From contig NC_063014.1 in assembly GCF_020509005.1 (NCBI RefSeq), positions 2,666,001 through 2,730,000 of the forward strand: 64,000 nt of DNA, in the 5' to 3' direction. The first letter of the stretch is position 1. Every line of letters starts with the position of its first letter. Source of the stretch: Fulvia fulva. Taxonomy: Eukaryota; Ascomycota; Dothideomycetes; Mycosphaerellales; Mycosphaerellaceae. Under the pieces are notes generated by a model, which was not told the origin of the DNA, searched no databases, and worked only from the letters and a program-made list of their open reading frames with translations. Position numbers and translations under genes: made by a program. Positions 22,082 through 33,188 of the stretch are shown here, one piece after another.

Positions 22082-24575
22082 TATTACGGGTAGCCCGCGA
22101 CCCCTTACTATAGCTACGTCGGCCCGGGTGAACCGCGGACCTTCCGTATCGGGTTAGCGCGGCTTAGCTTCACGTTATAACTTCGCCGCGCCTCGCGCTC
22201 CTTTTTCGTAGCTTCGTAGAGTAATAACTCTCTTATTCGGACCCTACGGTACGCGCGCCCTTATAGTTTATTCTACTACCCTACCTAGATCGCGGATCTA
22301 GGTAAGGGACGCGTAATAATAGGAATAGATAGAACTATAGAACTCGAAGAACGCGTAGAGTCGTATTAGAATATAGAACACGGTAAGGCGTATAGCGCGT
22401 AAATGCCTAGAGAACGTAACGCGGCGACATTATTAGTAGATAGTCGCGCGCTCGTAGATAGTTAGGAAGTAGGTATCGTTACGCCTCCCCCGAACCTAGA
22501 TAATATAGCTTTATAGACAAACGGCGGTATACTACCGCTACTAAAGCCTAAGAGTAAAGGTAAGTAGCGTATATCTCTTTTCCCCGACCTCTCCTCTTTT
22601 CCTTAGAGTTAGATATAGGACGACAACCGGCGGGTTATAGTAGACACCGGTATCGCGCTATAATAGGAAATTGATAAAGCTTACTAGAAAGCCTTCGAGC
22701 GAGAAGAAGGTAGTAAGATTAACTTTATAGAACTATTCGAGTTTAAGCTCGAAGAGAACCTAGGCGACGACCTAGACAAGGTATACCTATTACTTGACGA
22801 GGTAGAGCACATTCTTGTATCCGAATACTAGAATATTATACTAGATAAACTTACGACCCTTGTATCCTAGTACCTAAAGACTACCTACGACTTCGTACTA
22901 TAGGTAGTAAATATAGCGATTACTAAAGGTAGACAACTCGATATAATAGATCGAGCTAATAACCTCTAGAATACCTAGTATACTACGCTATATACCGAGT
23001 ATAACCGTATCTATAAGATACTATAAAGCGAGGAGGCTATACTATAGAAGATGGCCGTAGACCTAAAGAGTAAGAAGGATTATAATCTAGTAAAGTTATA
23101 AGAGGTAGAGAAAAAGTATAGGGAGGCTAATAACCTATATAAGTAATTTAGCGAGATTTATAAAAAGGAGAAGAAGAAGGTATAGAATACTAAAGCTAAG
23201 AACTAGGCTCTATAGAAGGAGGTTAACGATCTAAAGACTCGACTCTAAGCTACTAAAGACACTATATAGAATAGCGGTAGGGGCCGCTCTAGTTACCGAC
23301 CCTCCTATTTACCTCCGCGCGAGACTTTACTCGAGTAGCTAATACGTAAGTATCGTAAAGCTACTAGTAGAGGCGGCGGCGGCGGAGGCGGTAGTAAAGA
23401 TAATAATAACGGTAATAGTAATAACGACCGAGGACGTAATAGAAACCGTCTACGACCTAATAATAATAACGGTCGCGACTCTCGAGCGCGTAACACCCGT
23501 ATATAGACTCCCCTGACCGAACTTTTAGTACGCCTATTTACTATTAACCGTACTCTAATACGCGGTATCGAGGTTAGTAAGGGCGTACCTAACCTAAAGT
23601 ACTTTAAGAACGATAACGACCCTAACTTTAATAGTTAGTATAGTAGCGTACTTCTTAAGCTAACTATAACTACTTTCCGCTCCGAGGTAGACGGCCTACG
23701 TTTTATATATAGATAGACATAGGGTGACCCTTAGAGAAGTATTAAGCCGAGAATCCCCGTACCTAGACAATAATTATTTAACGAGTTCAAGACTAGTAAA
23801 GAACTACTAGATTAGATAACGCGCTAGTACGGTACCCGTAACGAAGGAACTAAGGCTATAGTTAATATTACTACCTATAAGTAGGAGTAGGGCGAGACCT
23901 TTATTACCTTCTACGCTCGCTACTCGAAGCTACGTACTTAGATAGAGTAGACCGACGAGACTAAGCTAATACTGTTTTATAACCGCCTAAACCGTAAGTA
24001 CTTTGTTAAGACTTTCGGCGATAGAGAAGTAGATAGACGCTTATACGACATATAGGATGTTATTAAGGAATATACGGTATTAGATAAGAGCTTCTACGAG
24101 ACCGACCGACTATATCTATAGAAGAAGCGCCTACGTAGTAACCCTAGTTCGAACAATAACGGCGTATAGGGTAGTAGTAATACCGTAGGCGCCGTAGCTA
24201 CTAGTACGACCGCTATAATTGTCTAGCGACTACTATAATACGTCGGTACGAAGAAGAAGGAGGACCTACCGGTTTACTTATAGAACCTACCTTTATTAAA
24301 CCGTAAGTAGCGTAAGGACCTTAAGAAGTAGGGTAAGTACTACCGCTACCGTATAGGCTCGTACGTATTAACGAACCCCGAATACCTAATATATAGTTAC
24401 GACGGCGACTACCGCCCTCTACGTCTACGAAATAACGCGAACGCTAACCCGAACCTTAGCTCCCTTACTACCGACCTATAGTAATAGGGAAATGGTACGA
24501 CCGCTACCTAAGCGTAGTAGATAGTAGTTAGTAACCGAACTTTCTAAGATAGAAAGAGTATAAGATTAAGAGATA
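22082..24575 (+). mobile_element. Dead chromovirus G1, segment 1: 5' LTR and gag
   Basis: The LTR starts TATTACGGGTAGCCCGC (TGTCACGGG in the less mutated G2 copy). Its far end cannot be fixed because no complete second LTR remains. Gag follows on the plus strand with a coiled-coil-rich Lys/Glu stretch (about 22,980-23,260) and a decayed zinc-knuckle region near 24,330-24,420. Every frame is broken by RIP-type stops. The segment ends where the intact Copia element inserted. Confidence 0.8.
24571..24575 (+). repeat. Target-site duplication AGATA (intact Copia), left copy
   Basis: AGATA directly precedes the 5' LTR and occurs again at 30,115-30,119 directly after the 3' LTR. Confidence 0.85.
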
Positions 24576-24810
24576 TGTTGAGAACATACAGGCCGCAGGA
24601 CAAGCATGTAGGTGTGGGTGTGTCATGTGATAGATCACGTGACTAGGGTTTGCCAGCCCCTATAGGCTGGCAAACATCCGGACACCTAGCATCTACCTAC
24701 ACCAACACCGGCGATACTGTATGTAGATACACGCTATCCCATTGGGTCCTTCTTCGTCTTTTGTGTGATCCGCCGTCTTCCACTGCTGCGCAACTCGTAC
24801 CTGTTTAACA
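24576..24810 (+). repeat. Copia 5' LTR (235 bp)
   Basis: Starts TGTTGAGAACA and ends TGTTTAACA. It contains an E-box CACGTG in a partial palindrome (about 24,622-24,643) and a perfect 11-bp inverted repeat with a 6-nt loop (24,648-24,675). The promoter must lie here, but I cannot place a TATA box with certainty. Confidence 0.93.
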
Positions 24811-24828
24811 GGTTATGAGCCCGGGTTA
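24811..24828 (+). other. Primer-binding site, half-tRNA type (initiator tRNA-Met)
   Basis: GGTTATGAGCCC follows the LTR directly and is complementary to GGGCUCAUAACC, the anticodon stem-loop of eukaryotic initiator tRNA-Met, not to a tRNA 3' end. Drosophila copia and yeast Ty5 use the same internal half-tRNA priming. The site is kept in the damaged copy at 61,953. Confidence 0.75.
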
Positions 24829-25317
24829 GCAACTCGGTGTTTCACCCTCGACAAAGTCGTATTGGAGTTATTCCTCTTCAGAACAAAAGGAAGGCAGACT
24901 GGAGGCCGCACCCGCATTGCACAGGAAGCTACAGCCGCGCTGTAGGTGCATATAAGACGTGAAAGAGCCTAGTGAGGCACTGTCAGACTCCGAGTCAGGG
25001 AGCCTGTGCCAATACCTCAGACAAGTGGGCGAGCTTACTGAGAAGAGTCGCTCTCCGGACATCGCGTTCGCATCGACTAACTGTTCATTCTGAGAGAGCC
25101 GCAGTGTCTCAGAAACCCCCTCTGCTGAGAGAGTTACGCTACAGTGTCTCAGCACCAACACGATCCTTACCGACCGACTTTCCTCCTCTTCCCGGCGGAT
25201 AGCCATCCTCTCCGCTATCAACCTCGCGTTCGGTTTATCCCATTTCGATCCGATCGCGTACGACCGAATACATCCTTTTACCTGAGGGCAGCCAACCTGT
25301 CCCTCAACTTACAAAAA
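24829..25317 (+). other. Copia untranslated leader with two hairpins
   Basis: About 490 nt between the primer site and the gag start. Two CTGAGA...TCTCAG hairpins (25,090-25,112 and 25,125-25,152) lie in it; the first is kept in the damaged copy (62,242-62,264). Possibly a packaging or dimerisation signal (inference). Confidence 0.45.
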
Positions 25318-28300
25318 ATGGAGAACGAGACTGGGTTCATAAGAAAGAGAGCAGCACCTCTTCTGACAAGAGAGAACCACGAAACATGGTTCAAGCTGAT
25401 GAGAATACACCTGGTATCAAAGCAGGTTGACTGGGTCCTCGAAGACATCATCACGGACATTCCCGCTGCAACCCCATCTATAGCGACACCCTCTGCATCA
25501 TCGGAGTCATCCCTTCCTTTGGATCAAGCGATAAGGAAGGCATCGTACAGACGGCACAATGCAACGGCCCTGTATGAGATGTACATCTGTCTGTCGACAG
25601 ATGACCAAGAGATGACATACGAGATCCGGCATGCGAAGGAGTTGTGGGAATGGGCTGAAGCTAAATATAAGAGAAGACTTCTCGCTACTGGAAGAAGTTT
25701 GCTTCAGCAATACACCAATTTCGTGATGACAGAAGACCAGTCTATAGATGACGCCTGGCAGGAGCTTAGCTCAATTGCAAGGAGGGCTGTTTCAATCTCG
25801 CCTCAGTTCCAAGACATCAAGACTGAGGACAGAAAGATCCAGCAACTCTTAGCAGCTCTGCCAGACTCATTTGGCTCAATTCGCGATGCAATTGATGCCC
25901 AGGTGAATCTCTCACCACAAGACATTCTTGCAATTCTTAGGGAGAAGCAAGAATCAATGATTCATCAAGGGACAGCCATGTTTGCTAAGAAGGGTTTCCA
26001 GGGCAAGCTCACGTGCCATCTCTGCGGTGGTGACCATTTTATGAGCAAGTGCCCACACCTTTCTGCAGCTCAGCAGGCTGTTAGGAACAAGGACAAACTA
26101 GCTAGGGTTACCTACCCTGCTAAGAGACAACCGTCACCACCTCGTAGGAGGTCATCATCACCAAACCTTCGTGATGTCCTCAAGGTGATGACGGACCTTG
26201 CAAAGCAGATGAAGGAGAGCCGCAAGCCAAAGGCCTCCTCTAGTAAGCCTGCAAGGGCCCATGCGACCCAGGAAGACGCATCAGACCCTGAGATACCATC
26301 AGAAGATGATGATGTTGATGAGGTTGCCCATTCCACTGTGGAAGCCAAAGGCAAGTACCCCTCGTCCGAGTGGTTGCTTGACTCTTGTGCATCATCACAT
26401 ATGACTGACCAAGATTCACTATTCAGGACACTGAAGCCTCTTCAAAAGAGGAAGTGGATCAAGGTTGGGGGTGGCTATCTACAAGCTACACATATGGGAA
26501 GTGCAGTAATGGGTGGTCCTTCTGGAAAGCAAATTGTCTTAGAAAATGTCCTGTTTGTTCCTGGCCTTGGAGTTAGTCTTGTTTCGTGGAATCAGTTCAG
26601 CCAACAGTTTGCTGTCCAACCACCCAGTTTCACCCTAAAATCCTTGTCTGGTAAACCCGTTGTCCAGACCAAACTTCGAGGAGGAGTACCGTTTATCCAC
26701 TCGATCTCGGAAATTCTTGAGCCACAGCATGCTGGCATACTCTCTCAAGAACGTGACGGTACCGCTATGGCTAACACTGAGTCCGAAGATCAGTGGGAGC
26801 TATGGCATAGAAGATGTGCACACCTTGGCAAGGGACTGCTAAGAAACCTGCATAGAGTCACTGACAAGAAAGATCCCATTCCTGTTCCTTCTGAACACCA
26901 GAATTGCAAGGTCTGCTCCCTTGCAAACATGAGGAAGTTCAAAGGACCTGCCACAGAGAGGAAAGGGGAGAGGCTGGCCCTCATCTCCATTGACATCTGT
27001 GGGCCTTTTCAGGGCGCAGTCTCTAGGCTAGGATACAAATATTGGCTTGAGATTGTAGACAACTTCTCTAGGAAGAAGTGGGTAATCCCTTTGAAGGCCA
27101 GGAGCGACGCTCCTGCAGCCCTACGGGATTGGAAGGTCCAGGCAGAACGGCAGTCAAGGTGCTTTCTGTCTGCGATCCGCAGTGATGGTGCAAAGGAAAT
27201 TCTCGCCTTGCTAAAAGAGTGGGAGAAGGAGTTTGGCACTCAGATGGACACAACTGATGCCTACAACTCTCTTCAAAATGGACCTGTGGAAAGGTCAATT
27301 CAAGCCTCTGAGAACACAGTCCGGGCTATGCTTGAAGACTCTGGCATGCCAGTTGAGTTCTGGCCAGAAGCTTTGCAAGCACAGACTGTGATCAGAAACA
27401 GACTGCCTAATGGTCCGATCATTGATGGTATTGCTCTTTCACCAGAAGAAGCCTTTACTGGCCAAGTACCGTCAGTCGACCATTTCCGCGTCTGGGGATG
27501 CAAAGCTGTGGTCTATGTAGACCCAAGAGCCCAACCTCAAGGCTTGAGGAGAGACAAGTTGATGAACCGAGGAAAAGAAGCCGTGTTTGTGGGCTACTCA
27601 GAAAACACCACAAAACAATGGCTGTTCTGGGATCCCGACATGAAAGCAATAAAAGCGCATAGTCACGTCGACTGGTTTGAGAATGAGAAGGGGGGAGATA
27701 TGGATCTTGGTATCACCTTCACTAACCAGCCGAGTCGAGCGCCACAGCGCAATCCTGTTGGGAGGAAGCCCTTTGGGGCGAAATTTTCCGATAGGGGATT
27801 ATCAGAGACACCGTTACGAAGGCCAGGAGAAAATATTGAGGCGGTTTCAACACTGTCGAAGGCCGATAACGGTGGATCTATACAGAACCTACCCAAGTCA
27901 TCAACACCACAGCAACCGCTGTTTGTGCAACTTCCCCCTCCCCCAAAGGACATTGGGGAATACCAGAAGTTTGGAGATCAGGGTACTCCAATGAAAGAAA
28001 AAGAAGATGTCGTTCAGTTCGACCCATCCGAACACCCAGCGCCACCTCAGGTTGCAGGCAACAAGAGGTCAAGGGGGGACGGAGATGATAACTCTGAAGA
28101 GCATGAGGCTAAACACCATAAGGCTCTTATCGCCCAGATGTTCCATCTAGACCCTACAATGAGCTGGGTAGAGGAGATTCTGAACGACGTGGAAGAACAT
28201 GCATTTGCTGCTGTTGGGCAGGCCATAGCCTATCAGCAGGAAGTGCCAATCCCAAAGTCCTATAAGGCAGCCGTAGGAGACCCCGAATGGGGACATATGT

Positions 28301-29844
28301 GGAGAGAGGCAATCGAGAACGAACTTATTGCCTTAGCAAGCAACAACACCTGGGAAGCAGTTGTACCGCCAAAGGGTGCGAATCTAATTACTTCTAGGTG
28401 GGTCTTTGATGTGAAAAGAATGATTAGTGGAGCCATTGAGAAGTTCAAGGCAAGACTAGTTGCAAGAGGGTTTTCACAGAAATATGGGGTTGACTTCGAA
28501 GAGACCTTTGCACCTACTGTTAGACATGATACTCTCCGAGTATTCATGGCAGTAGTATGTGAGAGAGATCTCGAGATGCACCTAGTGGATGTGAATAATG
28601 CTTTTACCCAAAGCAGCCTTCTTGAAGACATCTATATGATCCCACCCCCAGGAGTTGAAGCACCTCCAAACATGGTGTTCAAGGTCCTACGAAGCCTTTA
28701 TGGGCTTAAGCAAGCAGCTAGAGACTGGAACAAGCTCTGTGTTGCGAAGCTAGAGAAGATTGGATTTACCCAGTCCCAGGTAGATCCATGCCTACTTATC
28801 CATACGGATAGAGACCTTATGGTCCTTACCCATGTGGATGACATACCCATTGCAGCTCCGAAGCTGTCAGATGTTCAGTGGTTTAAGGCTGAGCTTGGAA
28901 AAGTGTTTAAGATTAAAGATCTTGGTGAACCTACGAAGATCCTTGGAATGAGGATTACAAGAGACAGGTCCCAAGGCACTTTGAAGCTTGATCAAGGACA
29001 CTATGTCCACGCTAACTTAGCCAAGATGAACATGGCTAGAGAGAAGGCTACGCCAACCCACTCACCTATGGAGAGCTACGAGCATTTAGTGCCTACGGCA
29101 CCTATGGATGAGAGGTGCAACAAACAGGATTACCAGAGCCACAATGGTACCTGGATGTGGCCAATGACAATGACAAGGCCAGACTTAGCATTCCCCCTTG
29201 GAAGAATTAGCTCATTTGTTGCTGATCCCTCGCAGCAGCATATGAAGGCTTTGAAGAAGCTCTCCCGATACCTGCGGTCGTACCCAGACCTAGGTCTTAT
29301 GTATAGAAAGGGAGGGGGCAATCTCCAGGGATACTCGGACTCTGACTACGCTATGGACAAAGTGGATAGAGTCTCAATTCTGGGATACGTGTGGTTCCTT
29401 TGTGGATCACCTGTGTCCTGGATGAGTAGGAAGCAGAAGTCTGTTGCAACATCAACAATGGAAGCTGAGTTCATGGCTATGAACGCAGCCGCAAAGCAGT
29501 CACAATTTCTTGCTGCTGTCCTCAGGGAAATGGGGTGCCCAGAACTGGTAGGAAAGAGCTCTTTCCAGCCGAGTGTAAGGGCAAGCAAGGGCACTGTTGA
29601 CGAGCTAAGGCCAGTCAAGCTCATGGGTGACAACCAAGCCGCTTTGACACTTGTCAAAGATGCCCATGTGCATGAAAGGTCAAAGCATATTGATGTTGCA
29701 TATAACTATGTCAGACATCTCTGGTGGCAGAAGAAGATTGCAGTGGACTACTGCCATACAAAGGACATGGCTGCTGATGGGTTAACAAAGCCCCTCAATG
29801 GCCAGCAGTTCCAAAACTTTGTAAGGCAGCTCCAGCTTGCGTAA
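25318..29844 (+). CDS. Copia gag-pol polyprotein
   Basis: 1508 residues from the ATG at 25,318. The frame is open from 25,144, but that stretch overlaps the leader and the gag homology starts at MENETGF. Domains in order: UBN2-type Gag (about 20-190, ENHETWFKLM); CCHC knuckle C233-C236-H240-C245; retropepsin with D355 in LLDSCASS (Cys replaces the usual Gly); pre-integrase zinc region around LWHRRCAH (H497); integrase D559, D623, E658 (D and E 35 apart); reverse transcriptase with FKARLVARGFSQ, DVNNAF and HVDD (1172-1175, His replacing the usual Tyr); RNase H D1341, E1382, D1438. The product makes virus-like particles, copies the RNA and inserts the cDNA. No frameshift separates gag and pol, as usual for Copia. 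All catalytic residues are present. Confidence 0.95.
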   Translation: MENETGFIRKRAAPLLTRENHETWFKLMRIHLVSKQVDWVLEDIITDIPAATPSIATPSASSESSLPLDQAIRKASYRRHNATALYEMYICLSTDDQEMTYEIRHAKELWEWAEAKYKRRLLATGRSLLQQYTNFVMTEDQSIDDAWQELSSIARRAVSISPQFQDIKTEDRKIQQLLAALPDSFGSIRDAIDAQVNLSPQDILAILREKQESMIHQGTAMFAKKGFQGKLTCHLCGGDHFMSKCPHLSAAQQAVRNKDKLARVTYPAKRQPSPPRRRSSSPNLRDVLKVMTDLAKQMKESRKPKASSSKPARAHATQEDASDPEIPSEDDDVDEVAHSTVEAKGKYPSSEWLLDSCASSHMTDQDSLFRTLKPLQKRKWIKVGGGYLQATHMGSAVMGGPSGKQIVLENVLFVPGLGVSLVSWNQFSQQFAVQPPSFTLKSLSGKPVVQTKLRGGVPFIHSISEILEPQHAGILSQERDGTAMANTESEDQWELWHRRCAHLGKGLLRNLHRVTDKKDPIPVPSEHQNCKVCSLANMRKFKGPATERKGERLALISIDICGPFQGAVSRLGYKYWLEIVDNFSRKKWVIPLKARSDAPAALRDWKVQAERQSRCFLSAIRSDGAKEILALLKEWEKEFGTQMDTTDAYNSLQNGPVERSIQASENTVRAMLEDSGMPVEFWPEALQAQTVIRNRLPNGPIIDGIALSPEEAFTGQVPSVDHFRVWGCKAVVYVDPRAQPQGLRRDKLMNRGKEAVFVGYSENTTKQWLFWDPDMKAIKAHSHVDWFENEKGGDMDLGITFTNQPSRAPQRNPVGRKPFGAKFSDRGLSETPLRRPGENIEAVSTLSKADNGGSIQNLPKSSTPQQPLFVQLPPPPKDIGEYQKFGDQGTPMKEKEDVVQFDPSEHPAPPQVAGNKRSRGDGDDNSEEHEAKHHKALIAQMFHLDPTMSWVEEILNDVEEHAFAAVGQAIAYQQEVPIPKSYKAAVGDPEWGHMWREAIENELIALASNNTWEAVVPPKGANLITSRWVFDVKRMISGAIEKFKARLVARGFSQKYGVDFEETFAPTVRHDTLRVFMAVVCERDLEMHLVDVNNAFTQSSLLEDIYMIPPPGVEAPPNMVFKVLRSLYGLKQAARDWNKLCVAKLEKIGFTQSQVDPCLLIHTDRDLMVLTHVDDIPIAAPKLSDVQWFKAELGKVFKIKDLGEPTKILGMRITRDRSQGTLKLDQGHYVHANLAKMNMAREKATPTHSPMESYEHLVPTAPMDERCNKQDYQSHNGTWMWPMTMTRPDLAFPLGRISSFVADPSQQHMKALKKLSRYLRSYPDLGLMYRKGGGNLQGYSDSDYAMDKVDRVSILGYVWFLCGSPVSWMSRKQKSVATSTMEAEFMAMNAAAKQSQFLAAVLREMGCPELVGKSSFQPSVRASKGTVDELRPVKLMGDNQAALTLVKDAHVHERSKHIDVAYNYVRHLWWQKKIAVDYCHTKDMAADGLTKPLNGQQFQNFVRQLQLA

Positions 29845-29879
29845 AGGGATTGTAGGAGACCATGTGGCCTGAGTGGGAG

Positions 29880-30114
29880 TGTTGAGAACATACAGGCCGC
29901 AGGACAAGCATGTAGGTGTGGGTGTGTCATGTGATAGATCACGTGACTAGGGTTTGCCAGCCCCTATAGGCTGGCAAACATCCGGACACCTAGCATCTAC
30001 CTACACCAACACCGGCGATACTGTATGTAGATACACGCTATCCCATTGGGTCCTTCTTCGTCTTTTGTGTGATCCGCCGTCTTCCACTGCTGCGCAACTC
30101 GTACCTGTTTAACA
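29880..30114 (+). repeat. Copia 3' LTR (235 bp)
   Basis: Appears identical to 24,576-24,810. Preceded by the purine-rich stretch GAGTGGGAG. Confidence 0.93.
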
Positions 30115-33100
30115 AGATATAGAATATAAGAGACGGACTATAGTAAGGAGCTTAAGATATCGGTATATATACTAGATAAATAACAACTAGCTATATACCC
30201 TTATATAGTATTACCCGTAATAATATAATATAAAAAGGCTCGCGGCCTTATAGATTCTACCTCTACCTCTCTCTTTCTTAATTAGAAATTTATACGTAAA
30301 TATATAACCCCCTTAATCCCTTTAACGAAGGACAGACAATTAATACTAGGAGATAGATCGGCTACAGCGCGTCAGATCATGTATATAGCCCTTATAGACG
30401 TAGTTATCGGCGGTCATTACGAGTAAATACTATACTACGTTACCGACCTCGAATACGACATTGTCTTTAGACTACCGTAGCTCTCCGCGTACAACCCGAA
30501 CATCTTCTAGGAAACTAGCGAGGTGGCGTTTAGATCTAACTACTACTTCGGTTACTGTCTATATAATAAGACATCGATAATAGTATAATCTCTAAACTCT
30601 ATCGGTAGAACCTAGTAAACGAAATATAGCCTAAAGCCTTTTACTAGCGAATTAGTAGGACTTATAGCCGGAGGGGCGGAGCTAAATATGTCCGCTCTAG
30701 AGGTAGATAAAGAGGTAGATTACTAGTAAGTCTCGTAGCGCGTATAGAAGATGTACGCGTACCGGCCTAGGGCCGAGTACTTCTATATTATACCTACGGG
30801 GCGTAAGGATAACGATAATAACGATAATAGCCTTAAAATAAGCGCGATAGTAGCTAATGACATAGATTAGTTCTTAAACAAGTAGTTTAACTACAATCCT
30901 AAAGAGAAGCTCCCGCCTATATACTACGACATTAAAGATACTTTCTTAGTAAAGGACTATAAGGGACTCCTACCTTACCGACTAGGTATCGACTACGAGA
31001 TTTATATCAAACCCGGTAGACCTTAAGAACCGCTATATCGAAAGCTATATAGACTAGCCGAGAAGGAGAATAAAGCCGTTAAGAAATATTTACTCGAACA
31101 GACTTTAGAAGGTAAGGTACGTAAGGCCGGTTAGAAAACAAGCTAGTCACCGGCACCGGTATTAGTAGTAAGAAAGCCTAGAGGAGGGCTACGAGTATAT
31201 ATTAACTACCGCGGGCTAAACGCTATTACTATTAAGAATCGCTATCCTATTCTATTAATATAGGAAACGCTTAACCGTATATACGGAAAGAAGTACTTCA
31301 CGAAACTAGATATTATAGTAGCCTTTAATAAGTTACGTATCGCGGAAGGGTACGAGTAGCTAATAGCTTTCGTAATACGCTACGGTATATACAAATGCCT
31401 CGTATTACCGTTCGGCCTCTATAACGGACCCGTAACCTTTTAGTTATATATTAATAAGGTTCTATAAGAACATTTAGATGACTTTGTATTAGTATATCTA
31501 GATAACGTCCTTATCTTTAGCGACACTCTAGAGGAACACGTCGAATACGTACGAAAGGTATTAATTAAGCTACGAGATACTAGGCTTACTATTAATATCG
31601 ATAAGTCCGAGTTCTACTAGGAACGTATAAAATATCTAGGCCTTATTATTATACCCTAGGGCATCGAGATAGACCCGGAGAAATTGGAATGTATATAGAC
31701 CTAGGAAGCACTAACTAATCTTAAGGATGTCTAAGCCTTCCTAGGATTCGCGAACTTCTACCGTAGGTTTATCGAGGCCTTCTCTCGTATTACATCCCTA
31801 TTAACTAACCTAATAAAGTTAGATAGGCCTAGTAATTATAAGAACCGTAGAATTAACTAGACTAATAATTGCTAGAGGGCACTCGAGGCGTTAAAAGCAG
31901 CGTTTAGTAAGGCGGGTATACTAGTATACTATATACCGGGTAGGTAGACCGTCGTCGAGACTAACTCCTTAGACTTTACTAATATAGGTATACTCTTATA
32001 ATATAACGAGTAGGGAGTATTGTATCCTATAGCTTTCTATTCGAAGAAGCTAAGCCCCTAGGAGTATAATTACGAGATCTACGATAAGGAACTCCTCGCG
32101 ATTATTAAAGTATTTAAAGAGTAGCGCCCGGAGCTTACTTACGAAGTAGACGAGGACGGCGATCTAGTCAAAGTGTTTATAGACTATAAAAACCTCGAGT
32201 ATTTTATAACTACGAAGTAGCTAAATCGCCGATAAGCGCGATAGGTAGAATTTCTATTACAATTTAACTTCTAGATTATATACCGCCTAGGTGTATAAGG
32301 AACGAAGCTAGATAGCCTAACGAGACGTAGCTAGGACCTTCCGTAGGGGGTAGACGATCCGAGAAATTAGTACTAGTATTAGACATTACTTCCGCTAAAG
32401 CGATTCCTTAAGATCGACTCTATACGAGCTACTATCGAAGATACGCCCGAAGAAGAAGAGACGACTCCTCTAAATCCTAAAGCAATCGAGTTCATTCTAT
32501 AACTAGAATAGGTACTTTAAACATAGCTAGTACTAGCTTAGGAAGTATAGACTATAAATAAAGCCGAAGTCGAAACTGAACTCGAGTACCGTATAACGAC
32601 TACTTACGCCCTAGACTAAGAACTTAAGGCGGTAATTAAGATACTACGGAAAGATAGTGCTATCCCTCTACTCTTATAGAAGGCAAAGATACACCCTACG
32701 TACTATATAGAAGATAGTAATATATTATATATACGAAACTAGTACGATAGTTAGAGCCTATAGGTACCCGATAACTAGGTCCTACGGACTCGGCTTATTA
32801 GAATAAATTATAACGCTCTAGTAGTAGGATATCTAGGACGAGCTCGAACCTATAAACTCGTAGTACGAGAATTCTATTAGCCTAGCTTAGTAAGATTAGT
32901 ACGTAGATATACCGCGAATTACCGTATATACCGTACGACGAAATCTCTATACTCCTAGCTACCTAGATTATTATACCTACTTTTAGTACCGGACCGACCT
33001 TAGAGGTATATCGCGGTGGACTTCGTAGTCGGACTTCCTAATAGTACCCTCGATAGTATAACCTATAATAACATTATGACCGTAATAGATAGGCTAACGA

Positions 33101-33151
33101 AGGAAGTCGAGCTAATTCCGATCGGAGCGATAACTATATAGAATACGGTAA
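30115..33151 (+). mobile_element. Dead chromovirus G1, segment 2: protease, RT, RNase H, start of integrase
   Basis: Continues G1 after the Copia insertion. A protease-like region reads YYVTDLEYDIVFRLP (about 30,435). The reverse transcriptase keeps a YLDNVLIFS motif (about 31,494-31,520), a mutated YxDD. RNase H keeps [10 protein letters not shown] near 32,080. Integrase begins near 32,850, with VDFVVGLPNS near 33,015. Broken by many RIP-type TAG/TAA codons. The segment ends at the target site of LINE B1, whose left duplication copy is 33,134-33,151. Confidence 0.85.
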
Positions 33152-33188
33152 TATACTTCCTAGGATATAAGGGCATTAATAGGGAAAA

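Larger units (their letters stand above)
24576..30114 (+). mobile_element. Intact Ty1/Copia retrotransposon
   Basis: 5.54 kb with two 235-bp LTRs that look identical, a 5-bp target duplication (AGATA), a primer-binding site, one long gag-pol frame and a purine-rich stretch before the 3' LTR. No RIP texture although it sits inside RIP-mutated G1. All marks point to a recent, potentially active insertion. Confidence 0.95.

Noticed and set aside
23305..23496. Leu/Arg-rich 63-codon minus-strand frame in G1
   Set aside because: Low-complexity reading opposite the repeated triplets of the dead gag; no support.
5880..24570. RIP-mutated block as a centromere or telomere
   Set aside because: No telomere-type repeat array, and all assignable pieces are dispersed transposons or dead genes; sequence alone cannot show a centromere.
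25144..25317. 58 extra codons at the start of the Copia frame
   Set aside because: They overlap the leader hairpins and show no Gag similarity; the ATG at 25,318 is the natural start.
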